Shown here: positions 57,388 to 64,000 of the stretch, in pieces
Numbering within the stretch: the stretch's first letter is position 1
How the letters are laid out: every line of letters starts with the position of its first letter
Assembly: GCF_964266745.1 (NCBI RefSeq)
Contig: NZ_CAXWGX010000027.1
Location: 248,001 to 312,000, forward strand
Reading direction: 5' to 3'
Length of the DNA stretch: 64,000 nt
Source of the DNA: Propionicimonas sp020161015
Lineage (GTDB): Bacteria > Actinomycetota > Actinomycetes > Propionibacteriales > Propionibacteriaceae
The notes under the pieces: model-generated
Databases searched by the model: none
What the model saw: only the letters and a program-made list of their open reading frames with translations
What the model was told of the DNA's origin: nothing
Translations under genes and position numbers: made by a program

Positions 57388-58650
57388 TCAGGCAGGGCGG
57401 TAGCGCCAGAAGGCGGGGACGGCAGCCGCGACGGCAAGGGTGAGGACGATCACCAGGAGGCCGCCGCCGCCGATGGCCCAGGCCGTGCCCACCAGGCCGG
57501 CGGCGTAGCCGTGGAGGACGTCGGCGATCCGGGGGCCGCCGGCCACCACCACGATGAACACGCCCTGGAGGCGGCCGCGCACGGCGTCGTCGGCGGCGGC
57601 CTGGAGCATCGACTGCCGGAACGCTGCGGACGCCATGTCGGCGGCGCCCCCGACCACGAGGAACGAGACCGCTGCCACCAGCATCGGCAGCTGCCAGCGT
57701 CCGGCGAGGGCGACGGCGGCCCCGAGCCCGGTGATCGCCGCGCCCCAGACCAGGATGCAGAGCACGACCGCCCGTCCCTGCCGGGTGACCCGGGGCAACC
57801 ACCCTGAGAACACGCCCCCCAGCACCGAGCCGATCGGGATCGCCGCCATCAGCCAGGCGAACTCCGTCCCGCCCTCGATGGGTCCACCGAAGGCGACATG
57901 GGCCACTTCCGGGGCCAGCGCGCGCGGCATGCCGAAGATCATCGCGACGAGGTCGACGACGAACGAGGTGAGCAGGATGGGGTGGCCGCGCAGGTAGGCG
58001 AAGCCGTCCACGACCGAGCGCAGGCCGGGTGATCCCACCCGGTTCTCCACGGGCAACCCGGGCAGGCGCCAGACGGCGGACAGCGTCGCGAACAGCGTGA
58101 GGGTGTCGATGAGGTAGAGCCAGCTGTAGCCGACGACGGGGATCAGCGCGCCACCCACCATCGGCCCGGCGATCGCCCCGGCCATCATCACCGTCATGTT
58201 CAGCGAGTTCGCCGCAGGGAGCTGTTCGACCGGCAGCAGGCGGGGCAGGACGGCGCTGCGCGTGGGCTGGTTCACCCCGAAGAACGCCTGCTGGAGGGCG
58301 AAGAGGCCCAGCATCACCCACACGTTGCGCAGGTCCAGGGCCGCCTGGAGCCAGAACAGCCCGCTGGTGACGATCAGCCCGACCGTGGTGACCTGGAGCA
58401 GGAGGCGCCGGTCGAAGTGGTCCGCGAGGGCGCCGCCCCACAGTCCGAACACCACCAGCGGCACGAGCCCGAACAGCCCGGTCAGTCCGACGTACCCCGA
58501 GTTGCCGGTGATCGCGTAGATCTGTGCCGGCACGGCCACGACCGTCAGTTGCGCGCCGATCACCGTGATGATGTTGGCCCGCCACAGCCGACGGAAGGGC
58601 GCGTTGGCGAGGGGTGTGGTGTCCGCGAAGAGTCCCCTGATGCCTGCCAC
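57388..58650 (-). CDS. MFS transporter (EntS-like)
   Basis: The 420-residue protein has about 12 helices and resembles the EntS/DHA3 group: LWRANIITVIGAQLTVVAVP, GLWGGALADHFDRRLLL with an A-motif, and LLPVEQLPAANSLNM. Members export siderophores or macrolides, but no siderophore genes are here, so the substrate is unknown. GTG 58650 is chosen because it begins directly before the conserved cytoplasmic helix; the ORF extends further upstream only as a shadow. Confidence 0.85.
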   Translation of the reverse strand: MAGIRGLFADTTPLANAPFRRLWRANIITVIGAQLTVVAVPAQIYAITGNSGYVGLTGLFGLVPLVVFGLWGGALADHFDRRLLLQVTTVGLIVTSGLFWLQAALDLRNVWVMLGLFALQQAFFGVNQPTRSAVLPRLLPVEQLPAANSLNMTVMMAGAIAGPMVGGALIPVVGYSWLYLIDTLTLFATLSAVWRLPGLPVENRVGSPGLRSVVDGFAYLRGHPILLTSFVVDLVAMIFGMPRALAPEVAHVAFGGPIEGGTEFAWLMAAIPIGSVLGGVFSGWLPRVTRQGRAVVLCILVWGAAITGLGAAVALAGRWQLPMLVAAVSFLVVGGAADMASAAFRQSMLQAAADDAVRGRLQGVFIVVVAGGPRIADVLHGYAAGLVGTAWAIGGGGLLVIVLTLAVAAAVPAFWRYRPA

Positions 58651-58661
58651 GAGCGCGGAGC

Positions 58662-59225
58662 CTAGCCGAGTGTGCCGGAGAGCCGGTGCTCCCGGAGCGT
58701 CCGGTACCCGGCGCCACCGGGGAGCGAGCGCGAGTGGACGAGGCTGAACCCGTCGACCGTCCAGGCCTGCGGAGGGAGGGCGTCCAGGACACGCAGCCAC
58801 CGGGTGGCCGACGCCGGACGGGTCCGGGCGAGGGTGAGGTGCGGACGGAAGCGCCCGCCGTCGACCTCGACGCCGCACCCGGACACGGCCGTGCGGCAGC
58901 GGCCGGCGAGGCGGGCGAGCGGGTCGGACCCCTCGCGGACGCCCAGCCAGAGCGCCTTGGCGTGGTCGGGATCGGGGAACGCGCCGGCTCCGGCCACGAC
59001 GACCTCGAACGGCGGGGTCCGCTCCGCCACCGCGTCCAGGGCCTCGGCGAGCGCGTCCAGGGCCGTCTCGGGGACGGCCGGCATGAAGGCGCACGTCACG
59101 TGCCAACTCTCGGGCAAGGTCCAGCGCAGCGACGGGTCGGCATCGCGCCGGGGCTCGAGAAGCGTGTCCCAGGCCGCCACCACCGGCGGGGGCGGGACGA
59201 CGGCCACGAACAGGCGCAGGCTCAC
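58662..59225 (-). CDS. thpR: RNA 2',3'-cyclic phosphodiesterase (ThpR)
   Basis: This 187-residue 2H phosphoesterase opens 2',3'-cyclic phosphate ends of RNA. Both histidine motifs are present: HVTCAF (HxTxxF) and HLTLAR (HxTxxR), with the ThpR-type start LRLFVAVVPP. GTG 59225 overlaps the HdeD gene stop (GTGA). It may take part in tRNA repair or ligation; no ligase partner is seen. Confidence 0.9.
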   Translation of the reverse strand: MSLRLFVAVVPPPPVVAAWDTLLEPRRDADPSLRWTLPESWHVTCAFMPAVPETALDALAEALDAVAERTPPFEVVVAGAGAFPDPDHAKALWLGVREGSDPLARLAGRCRTAVSGCGVEVDGGRFRPHLTLARTRPASATRWLRVLDALPPQAWTVDGFSLVHSRSLPGGAGYRTLREHRLSGTLG

Positions 59226-59791
59226 GACAGCAGTTGCAGCAGCTCGTCCCGGTTGCGACGGAGCTGGACGGCGCCGAAGACCATCACCGCCCCGGCAGCG
59301 AGCATGAACACGCCCACCGTGACCGCGAGGAAGGCCGCGCCGGTATCGGGGTTGACCAGGAAGTACAGGCCGAGCAGCGCGGTGATCGCCCCCGAGATGA
59401 GCACCCACAGCCAGCTGCGCTGGCCGGTCGAGCGCAGCTGGATCGCGACCGCCACCTGGAACAGGCCGACCACCAGCGCCCACATGGCGAGGAAGATCAC
59501 GATGACCGCAGCGAGGGTCTGGGGACGCGCGATCGCCAGCAGGCCGAGCAGGATCCCCGCGATGCCCTCGAACAGGATCCAGCCCCAGCTGGTGCCCCGG
59601 AAGAAGATGCCGGTGCCGAGCGCCACGAGGCCGTCGATGAGGCTGAAGACGCCGAAGACGGTGAAGAAGGCCTGGACGGTCACCCCCGGCCACAGGATGG
59701 CCACCAGCCCGAGGGCGATGGCCAGCACACCCCGCAGGAGGTTCAGCCACCACAGCCTCGAGACGAGGGCCTCCGGGGTGGTCGTGCTCAT
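59222..59791 (-). CDS. HdeD/DUF308 family membrane protein
   Basis: The 189-residue protein has six membrane segments and the DUF308 repeat pattern, such as GLVAILWPG, GILLGLLAIARP and LLGLYFLVNPDTG, which recur in three hairpins. HdeD helps acid resistance in E. coli; function here is unknown. ATG 59791 and ThpR overlap suggest a two-gene operon. Confidence 0.85.
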   Translation of the reverse strand: MSTTTPEALVSRLWWLNLLRGVLAIALGLVAILWPGVTVQAFFTVFGVFSLIDGLVALGTGIFFRGTSWGWILFEGIAGILLGLLAIARPQTLAAVIVIFLAMWALVVGLFQVAVAIQLRSTGQRSWLWVLISGAITALLGLYFLVNPDTGAAFLAVTVGVFMLAAGAVMVFGAVQLRRNRDELLQLLS

Positions 59792-59866
59792 GAACTGCTC
59801 CTTCCGTGGGCGTCCTCCGGGAGTCTAGGGCGTCACCCTGCACCTGCGGTCACGCATCTACCCAAG

Positions 59867-59899
59867 CCATGCACGAATGCGCACGTTTCAGGTGCATGG
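59867..59899. repeat. Inverted repeat upstream of the EamA gene
   Basis: Perfect 8-bp arms CCATGCAC (59867-59874) and GTGCATGG (59892-59899) lie 17 bases apart in the divergent region between the HdeD and EamA genes. Further short complementary words (CACCTG/CAGGTG) overlap it. It could be an operator for either gene. Confidence 0.5.
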
Positions 59900-59949
59900 T
59901 GGCAGCCGCGTGAAAGCGTAGGACAGACCCCTGACGCCCGGAGCACCAC

Positions 59950-60843
59950 ATGCCACCACGGAACTGGCCGCGTTTCGCCGGCCTGGCCGCGCTGTGGGGT
60001 GCCTCGATGGTGGCGCTGTGGATCGCTGTCGGCGGGCTCGGCTGGGCCCTCGCCGCGGTGCTGCAGTGCCTGGTTGTCGCGGCCACCGTCGCCCTCGCGT
60101 CACGAGGTGCCGGTGCCCGGGTGCGGCTGGGCGGGCCGGCCGTCCCCGTGCTGGTCACCGCGCTGGCCCTCGCCGTCCAGTCGGCCGGACTCGCGGTGGC
60201 CCTGGGACGCCTGGGCGTGGCGCCGGCGGTGCTCGTGCTCAGCGCGATGCCACTGTTCGCGGCCCTCACCGGGCAGGTCTGGGGCATCGACCGGATCACG
60301 GGCGTCACGGCGGCGGGGCTGGGCGTGGGCTTCCTCGGGTTGCTCTTCGTGGTGGCCTTCCCCGCGGACGGGGATTCCTGGGCCTTCATCACCGGGGTTC
60401 TGTGCGGACTCGCGAGTGCGCTGGCGGCCGCCTTCGTCAGCCGCTACGGGCCGCGCCGCCTCGGGGCGGATCCGGGACGGGCGGTGACCGCCAACCTGCT
60501 CGCCGCAGCCGTGCTCTCGCCCTGGCTCGTGGTGGCGGGCATCGGCATGCCCGGCCTCGGGGAGGTCGCGGCGCTCGGGCTGATCGCCCTTGCCGCCGTG
60601 GGCATCGCACCGATCCTCATCGTGCCGCCGCGCGATGCCGCGGCCGCCCGCTTCACCAGCGGGGTGAAGCTCACCGGCATGGTCCTGGCCCTCGGCGTGG
60701 GGCTGGTGGCCCTGGGCGACCGGCTGACCGCCCTGCAGGTGGTCGGCGCGGTCCTCGTGCTGTGCGGCACGCTCCTGGTGAGCGCCCTGCTGCCGCCCCG
60801 ACTGCTCAGGCGGTGGCGGTCTTCGGGCGTCCCCCGGGCCTGA
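59950..60843 (+). CDS. EamA-family (DMT) transporter
   Basis: The 297-residue protein has ten membrane helices in two EamA halves, the typical drug/metabolite transporter plan. The substrate is unknown; amino-acid or metabolite export is common in the family. ATG 59950 begins just before the first helix. It is followed by the AI-2E gene on the same strand after 17 bases. Confidence 0.85.
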   Translation: MPPRNWPRFAGLAALWGASMVALWIAVGGLGWALAAVLQCLVVAATVALASRGAGARVRLGGPAVPVLVTALALAVQSAGLAVALGRLGVAPAVLVLSAMPLFAALTGQVWGIDRITGVTAAGLGVGFLGLLFVVAFPADGDSWAFITGVLCGLASALAAAFVSRYGPRRLGADPGRAVTANLLAAAVLSPWLVVAGIGMPGLGEVAALGLIALAAVGIAPILIVPPRDAAAARFTSGVKLTGMVLALGVGLVALGDRLTALQVVGAVLVLCGTLLVSALLPPRLLRRWRSSGVPRA

Positions 60844-60860
60844 GGCCCTACGCTGCTCGC

Positions 60861-62102
60861 ATGGCCGATACCGAGCAGACGAGGGCCGAGCTGACCGACC
60901 CCTCCGCCGACGGCGCGGACGGTGCGTCCGGCGTCCCCTCCCCCGCCCCCACGCCGACGGGCGGGACGCCTGTGCCGACCCCCGCCCCCGTGCCGACCGG
61001 CACGCCCGCGGCGCCCACCTCCCGTGTGAGCAGGGTGTTCGTCGACTTCGGGCACCCCTTCGTCTGGGGCTTCACCGCGACCGTCGGCGCGCTGGTCGCC
61101 TGGTCACTCGCGGGGGCGATGGCGTCGCTGTCGACCGTTCTGGTGTCTGTCGGAGCCGCGCTGTTCATCGCCATGGCCCTCGATCCCATGGTCCGCTGGC
61201 TGGAGGGCCACGGGATGTCCCGTGGCCTCAGCATCGCCGTGGTGTTCGTCGGCTTCGCCGTCGCCTTCGGAGCGGTGATCGCGCTGATCGTGCCGACGGC
61301 TGTCGTGCAGATCTCGCAGTTCGCGTCCGCCGTGCCCGGCTACATCTCCGACCTCCAGGACGCCGCGTGGTTCAAGAACCTCGTCGCGGCCAGCGGGCAG
61401 AGCGACATCTACCAGAACCTGCTGAACCAGGCGCGTGCGTGGCTGTCCAACCCGGCCAACCTCCTCGCCATCGGCGGCGGGGCGCTCGCGGTGGGCACCG
61501 GGGTCGTGAACGCGGTCTCCGGCACCCTGATCGTGCTGGTGCTGACGCTGTACTTCCTGGCCTCGCTGCGGACGATGATGCACGCGATGACCCGGCTCGC
61601 GCCGGCACACGCCCGCGCACAGCTGGGTGAGATCACCGAGCAGATCACCGAGTCGGTCGGCGGCTATGTCTCCGGCATGGCGGTCCTGGCGTTCTTCAAC
61701 GCCGTGTTCTCGTTCATCCTGCTCACGGTGCTCGGTGTCCCGTTCGCCGCACTGCTCGCCTTCCTCGCCCTGCTGATCACGATGATCCCGATGGTCGGGC
61801 CGGCGCTGTTCTGGATCCTCGCGACCAGCGTCTCGCTCTTCCACTCCTGGTGGATCGGGCTGATCTTCGCCGCGGTCTACTTCGCCTACATGCAGGTCGA
61901 GGCCTACGTGATGACCCCGCGGGTGATGACGAAGGCCGTCGACATCCCCGGCTCCCTCGTCCTGATCGGCGCCATGGTCGGTGGCACCCTGCTGGGCCTG
62001 CTGGGCGCGCTGGTGGCGGTGCCGGTGACCGCGTCGCTGCTGATGATCGTGAACAAGGTCTATGTGCCACGGCAGGACGAGAAGCTGGTGCGCTGGGGCT
62101 GA
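60861..62102 (+). CDS. AI-2E family (PerM) membrane transporter
   Basis: The 413-residue protein has a disordered Thr/Pro/Gly/Ala-rich N-terminus of about 55 residues, then eight membrane helices with the family's large central soluble region (VPGYISDLQDAAWF to RLAPAHARAQLG). The conserved PMVGPALFWIL and VTASLLMIVNKVYV segments follow. Members were linked to autoinducer-2 or Na+/H+ transport; the actual substrate is unclear. The repeat-rich N-terminus is unusual but typical of GC-rich actinobacteria. Confidence 0.85.
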   Translation: MADTEQTRAELTDPSADGADGASGVPSPAPTPTGGTPVPTPAPVPTGTPAAPTSRVSRVFVDFGHPFVWGFTATVGALVAWSLAGAMASLSTVLVSVGAALFIAMALDPMVRWLEGHGMSRGLSIAVVFVGFAVAFGAVIALIVPTAVVQISQFASAVPGYISDLQDAAWFKNLVAASGQSDIYQNLLNQARAWLSNPANLLAIGGGALAVGTGVVNAVSGTLIVLVLTLYFLASLRTMMHAMTRLAPAHARAQLGEITEQITESVGGYVSGMAVLAFFNAVFSFILLTVLGVPFAALLAFLALLITMIPMVGPALFWILATSVSLFHSWWIGLIFAAVYFAYMQVEAYVMTPRVMTKAVDIPGSLVLIGAMVGGTLLGLLGALVAVPVTASLLMIVNKVYVPRQDEKLVRWG

Positions 62103-62174
62103 TCGAGCGCCCTCCGCGGGTACAGGGCCTTGCGGCGCGGTCGTAGCCTGAACCCGACACCGAGGAGGCGCACG

Positions 62175-63071
62175 ATGCAGTTGGGCATGGTCGGACTGGG
62201 ACGCATGGGCGGCAACATGGCCGAGAGGCTGCGCGCCGCGGGCCACGAGGTGGTCGGCTACGACACCAATCCCGAACTCTCGCAGGTGCCCGACCTGGCG
62301 GGCCTGGTCGCGCGGCTCACGGACAGCCCGCGCGTGGTGTGGGTCATGGTGCCGGTGCAGTTCCTCGACCAGGTGCTGGACGACCTCGGCGCACTGCTGT
62401 CCGAGGGCGACATCGTCATCGACGGCGGCAACAGCCGGTGGACCGGCGACGCACCCAGGGCGGAGAAGCTGGCCGCACGCGGCGTCCGTTTCATCGACTG
62501 CGGGGTCTCCGGCGGCGTGTGGGGAACGGAGTACGGCTACGCCCTGATGTGTGGCGGCGACGCTGCGGACGTGGCCGTCGTGCAGCCGGTCTTCGACGCG
62601 CTGAAGCCCGCCGGCGAGCACGGCTTCGTGCACGCCGGCTCCCATGGTGCCGGTCACTTCGCGAAGATGGTCCACAACGGCATCGAGTACGCGATGATGC
62701 AGGCCTACGCCGAGGGCTGGGAACTCCTGGAGAAGGCGGACGTCGTGACCGACGTCCCCGCGGTGTTCGACAGCTGGCGCGAGGGAACCGTGATCCGGTC
62801 CTGGCTGCTCGACCTCATCGCTCGCGCCCTGGCCGACGACCCGGGCCTGGAGCGGATCCGCGGCTACGCCGACGACTCCGGCGAGGGCCGCTGGACCGTC
62901 GACGCCGCCATCGACCTCGGCGTGCCGGTGCCGGCCCTCACCGCCGCGCTGTTCGCCCGCTTCGTCTCACGCCAGGACGAGTCGCCGGCCATGAAGCTCG
63001 TGGCGGCGATGCGCCAGCAGTTCGGCGGCCATGCCGTGCAGTCCGAGTCGCCGGACGTCGCCGCGGTCTGA
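62175..63071 (+). CDS. gnd: 6-phosphogluconate dehydrogenase (decarboxylating), short type
   Basis: This enzyme oxidises 6-phosphogluconate to ribulose 5-phosphate and CO2. The 298-residue length is the short GndA/YqeC class that is often NAD-dependent, unlike the 470-residue enteric type. LGMVGLGRMGGNMAERL is the dinucleotide loop, DGGNSRWTGDA and CGVSGGVWGTEYGYALMCGG the substrate segments, and HFAKMVHNGIEYAMMQ carries the catalytic Lys. Ribulose 5-phosphate can feed the XFP gene product. ATG 62175 is preceded by GAGGAGG. Confidence 0.95.
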   Translation: MQLGMVGLGRMGGNMAERLRAAGHEVVGYDTNPELSQVPDLAGLVARLTDSPRVVWVMVPVQFLDQVLDDLGALLSEGDIVIDGGNSRWTGDAPRAEKLAARGVRFIDCGVSGGVWGTEYGYALMCGGDAADVAVVQPVFDALKPAGEHGFVHAGSHGAGHFAKMVHNGIEYAMMQAYAEGWELLEKADVVTDVPAVFDSWREGTVIRSWLLDLIARALADDPGLERIRGYADDSGEGRWTVDAAIDLGVPVPALTAALFARFVSRQDESPAMKLVAAMRQQFGGHAVQSESPDVAAV

Positions 63072-63077
63072 GCCGCG

Positions 63078-63602
63078 TCAGGCGGTGTCGTCGCCGCCGT
63101 CCTCCCTGCGGTGGGCCCTTTTCTGCTGCAACCGGGCCTGGAACAGGCTCACGAGCGAGGCGACGAAGGCCAGGTTGAAGGCCATCTGGACGGTGACCAC
63201 CGCGCGGGCCACCTGCCCCGTGGCCGACACGTCGCCGAAGCCCACCGTGGACACCGTGGCCATCGACAGGTACAGCGCGTCCAGGCGAGTCGCGAGGCCG
63301 GTGAACTGGCCGGGGTCGGACGCCGCGAGCAGGAGGTACACGGAGGCGAAGCTGACCAGGGCGACCTCGAGGATGAGCGCCAGGTGCACCAGTTGCAGTC
63401 GCTTCTCGGCGCGGCGCAGCTCGTCCACGGTCACCCACGCCACGAGCGCGAGGCCGGCCAGGCTTGCCACGATGCCGGCCACGAACCCGATCGGGGCGTC
63501 CTCGCTGACCGGCGAGAGAAAGTAGATCACCAGGACCGCCACCGGCAGCGCCACGCGGTTCAGCCAGGGGCGCCGCAGCCCCGTCCCCGCGTTCGCGCTC
63601 AC
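63078..63602 (-). CDS. Two-pore-helix potassium channel (ion channel superfamily)
   Basis: The 174-residue protein has several hydrophobic segments and the K+-channel pore signature TVGFGDV (TVGYGD-type filter) near residue 128, with a helical tail rich in Gln/Arg/Lys. It is a plausible potassium or monovalent cation channel. GTG 63602 overlaps the next gene on its strand by four bases (GTGA), so it is translated after the dehydrogenase gene cut by the window edge. Confidence 0.9.
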   Translation of the reverse strand: MSANAGTGLRRPWLNRVALPVAVLVIYFLSPVSEDAPIGFVAGIVASLAGLALVAWVTVDELRRAEKRLQLVHLALILEVALVSFASVYLLLAASDPGQFTGLATRLDALYLSMATVSTVGFGDVSATGQVARAVVTVQMAFNLAFVASLVSLFQARLQQKRAHRREDGGDDTA

Positions 63603-64000
63603 CGGAGGCCCACCTGGGCCACCACGATGCCCCCGGTACCGGACGGGTTGTCCATGGCCGCCAGCTCCGCCCCGGCGTCGGCGAGTCCGACGACGCGGCC
63701 CAGCAGCGGCCGCGGGTCGAGGGTGCCCCCGGCGATCAGGTCGAGCATCGCGGGGTAGTCGCGGGCGGCCATCCCGTGGCAGCCGGCGAGGCGGAGCTCG
63801 CGGGACACCACGACGTCCCAGGGCAGCGGTGTGGCGAGGTGCTCACCGAACATCAGGCCCACCTGAAGGTGGCGTCCCCTGCGCCGCAGCCCGCGGATGG
63901 ACGCGGTCGCCGTTGCGGCAGAGCCGAGGGCGTCCATCGAGACGTGGGCGCCGCCTCCCGTCCGGGCGACCACGGCGTCCACAGGGTCCGCACCGACCGG
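63599..64000 (-). CDS. Zinc-type alcohol dehydrogenase-like (MDR) protein, N-terminus outside window
   Basis: Only the C-terminal 133 residues are inside the window; the frame is open to the right edge. The segment has the MDR Rossmann end: a GADPVDAVVARTGGGAHVSMDALGS strand/helix, RRRGRHLQVGLMFG and GGTLDPRPLLGRVVGLADAGAELAAMD. It is a medium-chain dehydrogenase/reductase; substrate and cofactor cannot be told because the N-terminal catalytic part is missing. Its stop overlaps the K+ channel start (GTGA). Confidence 0.85.
   Translation of the reverse strand, partial: PVGADPVDAVVARTGGGAHVSMDALGSAATATASIRGLRRRGRHLQVGLMFGEHLATPLPWDVVVSRELRLAGCHGMAARDYPAMLDLIAGGTLDPRPLLGRVVGLADAGAELAAMDNPSGTGGIVVAQVGLR

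Noticed and set aside
1..64000. Prophage, transposon or insertion sequence
   Set aside because: No transposase, integrase or phage structural gene was recognised; the repeats seen are intergenic hairpins without coding content.

Overview
This window is about 64 kb of very GC-rich, gene-dense chromosome from an actinobacterium. The markers are RbpA, a GarA-type FHA protein, the MerR regulator FtsR, a dolichol-phosphate-mannose-type synthase beside lnt, metX/metW and actinobacterial-style TAnnnT -10 boxes. PPi-dependent phosphofructokinase, phosphoketolase, a class 2 polyphosphate kinase and a giant acyl-CoA dehydratase activase point to the Propionibacteriaceae (facultative or anaerobic). That family assignment is inference. 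No phage, insertion sequence, CRISPR array or rRNA gene was seen; the content looks like core chromosome plus unusual intergenic repeats.

Layout. 1-3.2 kb: ATP-dependent DNA ligase (cut by the left edge), PPK2, a CbiX-like chelatase under a dyad promoter, and tRNA-Val(CAC). 3.2-4.8 kb: an MFS exporter, then tRNA-Gly, tRNA-Cys and tRNA-Val(GAC) closed by a clear terminator. 4.8-12.5 kb: slipin, a histidine phosphatase coupled to phosphoketolase, a divergent LuxR regulator, HtrA-like protease, CDF transporter and FNT channel. 12.8-15.4 kb: thrS and a HIT hydrolase. 15.4-24.1 kb: the conserved actinobacterial block pgsA-like, gcvH, garA, ftsR, DUF151 nuclease, second MerR, gcvP, then YihY and an aminotransferase. 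24.2-29 kb: PPi-PFK, a TadG-like protein, a flavin monooxygenase, a MalY-type enzyme and a YrdC protein. 29-35 kb: the 1436-residue activase and a membrane-anchored molybdopterin enzyme. 35-40 kb: a LacI repressor diverging from a MalE-MalF-MalG importer without an ATPase gene. 40-46 kb: CPBP protease, YbaK deacylase, a C2H2-like small protein, an orphan Flp pilin, lipoamide dehydrogenase and a helix-turn-helix/MurA fusion. 46-64 kb: Usp/ion transporter, pyridoxal kinase, phosphodiesterase, UMF1 transporter, rbpA, fxsA-ppm-lnt, a 5'-3' exonuclease, metX-metW, YqeY, efflux and membrane proteins, gnd, a K+ channel and a dehydrogenase cut by the right edge.

How it fits together. XFP, PPi-PFK, Gnd and PPK2 suggest a central carbon metabolism that makes acetyl phosphate and uses PPi and polyphosphate as phosphoryl donors. 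GcvH/GcvP are here without GcvT, and Lpd could serve as the L protein. Many adjacent genes overlap by 1 to 4 bases (ATGA, GTGA, TGATG), implying translational coupling.

The most unusual material is non-coding: (i) three helically phased 20-bp dyads upstream of an apparently leaderless Flp pilin gene missed by ordinary ORF length cut-offs; (ii) a composite hairpin with 30-nt arms, present twice between convergent genes and once as a remnant; (iii) a symmetric four-box 19-mer repeat between FNT and thrS; (iv) dyads lying on the promoters of the MurA fusion, the second MerR gene and the CbiX gene; and (v) two long perfect palindromes between convergent genes.
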